Below are positions 59,106 through 64,000 of a stretch of 64,000 bases of DNA, one piece after another (the stretch's first letter is position 1; every line of letters begins with the position of its first letter). Position numbers and translations under genes: made by a program. The stretch lies in assembly GCA_002401455.1 (NCBI GenBank), contig NVTE01000009.1, positions 1 through 64,000 on the forward strand. Reading direction: 5' to 3'. The notes under the pieces are model-generated. The model worked only from the letters and a program-made list of their open reading frames with translations. It ran no database searches and was not told the origin of the DNA. This DNA is from Alphaproteobacteria bacterium. GTDB taxonomy: Bacteria; Pseudomonadota; Alphaproteobacteria; Sphingomonadales; Emcibacteraceae.

Positions 59106-61577
59106 TCATGCACTCTCCAGAACCTCTTTGACCTGCTCGGCCAACTGCTTCAGACTGAAAGGTTTAGGCAGGAAATAAAAATCATCTTCACCCGGCGTTT
59201 TTTCAAAGGCATCCTCCGCATAGCCTGAGATAAAGATCACCTTCAGTTTATCATTGGTTTCCCGGATTTTGCGGACCAGCGTCGGGCCATCCATGATCGG
59301 CATCACCACGTCGCTGATCAATAGATCCAGCTCATCCTCAATCTTTTTGAACAGCTCAAAGGCGGTGTCGCCACTGTTGGCCTCATAGACATTATAGCCC
59401 TTGTTTTTCAGGGCCCGGGACGCGAACATCCGAACCGCGTCCTCATCCTCTACCAGCAGGATCGTGCCCTTTCCGGTCAGGTCTCGTGTGGGTTTTTCCG
59501 GAACTTCCGGCTCGGCTTCCACCACGTCTTTCTCGACTTCTTTATGGACGGGCAGATAAATGCTGAAGGTTGTCCCCTTGCCTACCTCACTGTTTGGGAA
59601 CACAAAGCCGCCGGTTTGCTTGACGATACCATAGACCGTCGACAGGCCAAGGCCCGTCCCCTTACCGACTTCCTTGGTACTGAAAAACGGTTCAAAAATC
59701 TTGCCCAAATGTTCCTTGGAAATCCCACACCCGGTATCCTCCACTTCCAGCAGCAAATATTCATTGGGCGGCATGACCTGATAGCGTTTGCTGAGAACCC
59801 TGGACTCCTGCAGGGAAATATTACGGGTTCGTATGGAAATTTTACCGTGATTATCCATAGCATCCCGGGCATTGACACAGAGGTTGATAATCACCTGTTC
59901 CATCTGCCCCTGGTCGACCTTGACATGGCCCAGGTCCCGCCCATGGGTCATGTCAAGTTCGATACTATCACCAATCAAGCGTCCCAGAAGATTGGAGAGT
60001 TCCGCCAGCACATCGGTGATCATCAATACCTTTGGCCGCAAGGTCTGCTGCCGGGAGAAGGCCAGAAGCTGGCGCACCAGGTTTGCCGCCCGGTTAGCAT
60101 TCTGTTTGACCTGAATGATATCAGAAAAAGACTGGTCCCCCGGACCATGGCGCACCAACAGCAGGTCGCTGAATCCGATGATCGCGGTCAGCAGGTTATT
60201 AAAGTCATGAGCGACCCCGCCGGCCAGTTGCCCCACTGCCTGCATCTTCTGTGACTGGGCAAATTGTAATTCCAGGTTTTTCTGTTCTGTGGTGTCGATC
60301 AGGTAGAGAATGGCAACCTTGTCATGATCATCAAATTTATTGAGGCGGGTAATATAGATCTGACTATGCTTTTCCCCCTTTCCCTTGAAGCCAAGGTCGG
60401 CAATGGAGCTGGCCCGACCGGTCTTCAATGTCGTCCTGATCTGGTCATAAAAGTCCTGATATTCCTCCGGATCAATGATATGCTTCAGGCTACGGGTGTT
60501 TTTAATCTCCAACTCCTGAACATATTCCCGGAAAATATGATTTCTCTCCAGCACCTCGCCCTGCTCGGAAACGATGGCGATGCCAATGGGGGATTCCCGG
60601 AAGAAACGGTCAAAATTGATATTTCCCGTATCGGCGTCATTGGCGGCGGCCACCGACTGACAGGAAAAGACCTGACATATTCTAACCCCGCCATTGGCCG
60701 ATACCGACTCAAGCACCCCACTATTCTTCTGGTCCCCCAAGATGGCTTCTATGGGCAGGAATTCCAGCAACACCTCTTCACCGGATAACGTTCGCACCTG
60801 AATTTGGCCGTTTAATTGCTTAGGCGCGGTGGCACAGAAATCAGACAAAGGCAGCGGAAGATGTACATCCTTGGCGGACTGTCCGGTCATCCAGTGCAAC
60901 AGCATGTCATTAGCGTAAATGATCTGCCCTTCCTCCGACACGGCGATCAGGCCACAATCACCACAATCCAGAAAGCTGCCCAATTGCTCCAGGTTAAATC
61001 CCTGATCCTGCTGCCCCAAATTTTCCACCGGCATTTCAGATGTGGATCCACTGAAGGTCCAGCTGATAAAGTTCTCCTGACCCGCTTTCCGGTTGAGGGT
61101 CACATCGGCATATTTTTTCCCTTTGCTCCCGGTAATAATCCCTATAATAAGGGAGTGCCGACTGTCTTCATCCAAGGTCAATAAATTTCTCTTCAGGAGC
61201 CTGGCCTTGTCGCCGGCCATCAGCCCCAGAGGAGACAGGATTTCCCTGTTCAGGGTCTCTTTCAGGAACAGACGATACGGTTTATTGCAATAAACCAGTT
61301 CACCCTCAAGTGAGGTAATGGCCTGCGGTTGCTCAATCCTGGTGACGGTGAGTGTCTCTGCCAATGCCGGAGATGTTTTATGGCCAATGTAAAGATAGCG
61401 GCCGATGATCCCCACTGTGAGTACCAAACTGCCAGCGGCCAGAAAATAGCCCGTCGTCACCACGCCCAAAGCCAGGCCCAACAGAAGGCCCGCCAAAGAC
61501 AAAAGTCCGCCAATACCGGCAATGGTTATCAATAAAGCGTAATCAACTGGTCTAGGGTGTAAATTCATATTTTCCAT
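59106..61577 (-). CDS. cckA: CckA-type hybrid histidine kinase (PAS, HisKA, HATPase, receiver)
   Basis: [44 protein letters not shown] ... [18 protein letters not shown] ... [23 protein letters not shown]; next to flhB. Confidence 0.92.
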   Translation of the reverse strand: MENMNLHPRPVDYALLITIAGIGGLLSLAGLLLGLALGVVTTGYFLAAGSLVLTVGIIGRYLYIGHKTSPALAETLTVTRIEQPQAITSLEGELVYCNKPYRLFLKETLNREILSPLGLMAGDKARLLKRNLLTLDEDSRHSLIIGIITGSKGKKYADVTLNRKAGQENFISWTFSGSTSEMPVENLGQQDQGFNLEQLGSFLDCGDCGLIAVSEEGQIIYANDMLLHWMTGQSAKDVHLPLPLSDFCATAPKQLNGQIQVRTLSGEEVLLEFLPIEAILGDQKNSGVLESVSANGGVRICQVFSCQSVAAANDADTGNINFDRFFRESPIGIAIVSEQGEVLERNHIFREYVQELEIKNTRSLKHIIDPEEYQDFYDQIRTTLKTGRASSIADLGFKGKGEKHSQIYITRLNKFDDHDKVAILYLIDTTEQKNLELQFAQSQKMQAVGQLAGGVAHDFNNLLTAIIGFSDLLLVRHGPGDQSFSDIIQVKQNANRAANLVRQLLAFSRQQTLRPKVLMITDVLAELSNLLGRLIGDSIELDMTHGRDLGHVKVDQGQMEQVIINLCVNARDAMDNHGKISIRTRNISLQESRVLSKRYQVMPPNEYLLLEVEDTGCGISKEHLGKIFEPFFSTKEVGKGTGLGLSTVYGIVKQTGGFVFPNSEVGKGTTFSIYLPVHKEVEKDVVEAEPEVPEKPTRDLTGKGTILLVEDEDAVRMFASRALKNKGYNVYEANSGDTAFELFKKIEDELDLLISDVVMPIMDGPTLVRKIRETNDKLKVIFISGYAEDAFEKTPGEDDFYFLPKPFSLKQLAEQVKEVLESA

Positions 61578-61696
61578 TGCTCACTGACTTAAAATCACTT
61601 CAACCTCTAACGTGCCATATTATTCAGGTGAATTCATTTGTTTTTTTCTCTTATCAAGATCTTAGCCGAATTCCAGGTTATGCTCGGCAATAGGGC

Positions 61697-62791
61697 CTAC
61701 AATTCCGTTGCGGTATAATTGGCTGCTTCGCCCTTCTTGAGGCGCAAGATATAGCCAACCACCTCGGCCACGGCTTTATAATGATCTTCTTGAATTTCCT
61801 CGTCCACTTCAACGGTGGCAAACAGGGCCCGGGCCAGGGGTGGATTTTCAAGAATAGGAATATTATTCTCTTTGGCCACCTCGCGAATTCTCAGGGCAAT
61901 ATGGTCCGCCCCCTTGGCCACAACCATGGGCACATCCATTTTCGCATGTTCATATTTCAGGGCGACCGCATAATGGGTCGGGTTAGTTACCACAACATCC
62001 GCCTCCGGAACCGCCGCCATCATCCGGCCTCTGGCGCGCTCCTGCCGAATTTGGCGCAAGCGGGCTTTAATATGCGGATCGCCGTCTGTTTGTTTCATTT
62101 CATCCTTTATTTCCTGCTTGGTCATGCGCATTTTTTTCACATGCTGAAACTTCTGAAACAGAAAATCAAGACCGGCAATAACGGCCATGACCGCCACCAC
62201 GCCACCTAAAATGCGCAATACCATCACATATATGACATCCGCCACATCACCGGGATCCCTTGTCATCATCTGCTCTAACCGGTCACGTTCGGGCCAAACC
62301 AGCAACAACACCACACAACCGACAATGATAATTTTGATGATGGACTTTGTAATCTCAACAAAATTCTGCATCGAAAACAATCTTTTCAAACCCGCGAGCG
62401 GGGAAATCTTACTCAACTTTGGGATAATTTTTTCCACGGTGAGGATGGGGGGATGCTGAATAACCGCGCCCAGAAACGCGCCCACCATCAAAATAATCGC
62501 CGGAAGAGTCAAATAGCTAAAAACGCCGCCAAAGGTTTCTGCGGCAAATGCCCGCAAATTATTACCATCCATGGAGATTTTGTACGAAGAACCCAGAATC
62601 TTACCCAGAATATCCCGGATGCCCGCCATACTGGATTTTGCCGAAATCATAATAATCACTGTCGCCGAAAACAGGATAAACCAATGTTTAACCTCCTGAC
62701 TCTTGGCCACCTCACCCTTGTCGTGGGCCTCCTGCAATTTTTTGTCGGTGGGTTCTTCTGTTTTCTGGGATTCGTCCTGATCGTCTGCCAT
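61697..62791 (-). CDS. flhB: flagellar biosynthesis protein FlhB
   Basis: KTEEPTDKKLQEAHDKGEVAKSQEVKHW ... VVTNPTHYAVALKYE (NPTH autocleavage site). Confidence 0.97.
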   Translation of the reverse strand: MADDQDESQKTEEPTDKKLQEAHDKGEVAKSQEVKHWFILFSATVIIMISAKSSMAGIRDILGKILGSSYKISMDGNNLRAFAAETFGGVFSYLTLPAIILMVGAFLGAVIQHPPILTVEKIIPKLSKISPLAGLKRLFSMQNFVEITKSIIKIIIVGCVVLLLVWPERDRLEQMMTRDPGDVADVIYVMVLRILGGVVAVMAVIAGLDFLFQKFQHVKKMRMTKQEIKDEMKQTDGDPHIKARLRQIRQERARGRMMAAVPEADVVVTNPTHYAVALKYEHAKMDVPMVVAKGADHIALRIREVAKENNIPILENPPLARALFATVEVDEEIQEDHYKAVAEVVGYILRLKKGEAANYTATEL

Positions 62792-62797
62792 TGGATG

Positions 62798-63559
62798 CTA
62801 TCCCGTATACAAGAAAGCACCCAGGGCACTTTCCATATGTTGCAGGAACCAGTTCATGGCCGCCGCCAGAACAATCCCAAGGATCATAAAACCCGCCGCG
62901 ATGTTCAGTGGCATGGCAATGAAAAACACCTGAAGCTGGGGCATCAGACGTGCCAGAATACCCAGGCCAATATTAAAGATCAGACCATAAACAATGAAGG
63001 GCGACGCAATCTGCACGCCAAGCATAAAAGAGTTAGCCACCGTATTGACCACAATTTCAGCAAAATCATTCATCTTGAGATCGCCCCCGACAGGAAACAG
63101 GATATAGCTGTCATACATGGCTGCAATCATCATGTGGTGCATATTGGTAATAAAAATCAACACCACCGCCATCAGGGTCAGGAAGGTTGACATCAATGCA
63201 CTTTGCGCCCCCTGTGCCGGATCAAAAGCCTGGGCCATGGCCAGACCGGTCTGCATGGCGATGATCGTGCCCCCCACATGCAGTGCGGTCATCAAAAGCT
63301 TGATCGCCGAGCCAATCAGCACCCCGATCAGGACCTCAAAAAGAATCATCATAAACAGCATCAGGGGTGAGGCCGGCATGGCCGGTAACAGGGTACGGAC
63401 CGATATATAGATCAACAAAGACACCGACAGGGCCATGATCAGACGCACACGCTGAGGGATAGCGGTTTCACCAAGGGCGGGAAGCAGCATGACCATAGCT
63501 CCCAACCGTGAAAAAACCAGAAGAAACCCAAAAATCTCCTTTGGTATAAGGTCAGCCAA
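62798..63559 (-). CDS. fliR: flagellar biosynthetic protein FliR
   Basis: FLLVFSRLGAMVMLLPALGETAIPQRVRLIMALSVSLL; overlaps fliQ. Confidence 0.95.
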   Translation of the reverse strand: MADLIPKEIFGFLLVFSRLGAMVMLLPALGETAIPQRVRLIMALSVSLLIYISVRTLLPAMPASPLMLFMMILFEVLIGVLIGSAIKLLMTALHVGGTIIAMQTGLAMAQAFDPAQGAQSALMSTFLTLMAVVLIFITNMHHMMIAAMYDSYILFPVGGDLKMNDFAEIVVNTVANSFMLGVQIASPFIVYGLIFNIGLGILARLMPQLQVFFIAMPLNIAAGFMILGIVLAAAMNWFLQHMESALGAFLYTG

Positions 63560-63818
63560 GATTCATAATCCGTTCCGCAATAAGCTCCATAAAGTCCGCC
63601 AGAGTCTGCCCCATAAAGGGTAAAAATATAAACAAAGAGACAAAGATGGCAATGATTTTGGGGACAAACGTCAGGGTCATTTCCTGTATCTGTGTCAGGG
63701 CCTGAAAGAGCGCGATGGTAAGTCCGACCAACAACGCCACCATCATGACAGGGCCGGACACCTTAATGAGGACCCAAATGGCTTCCTGTGCAATGTCTAA
63801 TACGTCCGCCCCGTTCAT
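63552..63818 (-). CDS. fliQ: flagellar biosynthetic protein FliQ
   Basis: 88 aa; LVGLTIALFQALTQIQEMTLTFVPKIIAIF. Confidence 0.96.
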   Translation of the reverse strand: MNGADVLDIAQEAIWVLIKVSGPVMMVALLVGLTIALFQALTQIQEMTLTFVPKIIAIFVSLFIFLPFMGQTLADFMELIAERIMNLG

Positions 63819-63923
63819 GGTTTATCTTTCTTACTTACTTTTTTTGGCTTATTTTTTTAGCTTAGATTTAGATGGCGGGATAGTCGCGGAAAAGCGGCAG
63901 AAGTACAGAAAAATCCCCCCAGC

Positions 63924-64000
63924 CTAAATAGGCATTTTAATGATGTCCTGATAGGCGGCAATCACTTTATCACGTACAGCGACAACCGTTTCCAGTACCA
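63924..64000 (-). CDS. fliE: flagellar hook-basal body protein FliE, C-terminal part (truncated by window edge)
   Basis: Minus-strand reading VLETVVAVRDKVIAAYQDIIKMPI*, typical FliE C-terminus, upstream of fliQ. Confidence 0.88.
   Translation of the reverse strand, partial: VLETVVAVRDKVIAAYQDIIKMPI

Overview
The window is a 64 kb alphaproteobacterial chromosome segment; the CckA, RecX, Mfd, GlnB/GlnA and flagellar content supports this. Most of it is housekeeping: smpB, dapA, recX, recG, sdhE, mfd, tRNA-His, glnB, glnA, pssA, psd, an ATM1-type ABC exporter, icd, alaS, recA, cckA, flhB, fliR, fliQ and the end of fliE. Four parts are more interesting. (1) A bacterial sphingolipid (ceramide) locus at 17.5-26.6 kb: acyl-AMP ligase, CerR-like SDR, ACP, serine palmitoyltransferase, a divergent DAGK-like lipid kinase, two LptF/LptG-family permeases and a bCerS-like acyltransferase. 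(2) An accessory island at about 35.1-42.1 kb next to tRNA-His. It holds a soluble VirD4/TraG-like ATPase with no T4SS genes, whose uncharacterised C-terminal domain also appears as a stand-alone protein encoded just upstream, and a convergent 1.3 kaa STAND-type ATPase/TPR protein. This is the best candidate for an undescribed, possibly defence-type, system. (3) A cytosolic, Tat-less reductive-dehalogenase-like protein divergent from a MarR regulator, with a 34-bp dyad between them. (4) A response regulator whose receiver domain appears to start at a non-canonical AUU codon. There is also a PQQ-dependent alcohol dehydrogenase flanked by TonB receptors. All calls come from reading the sequence and ORF translations; no database search was run.
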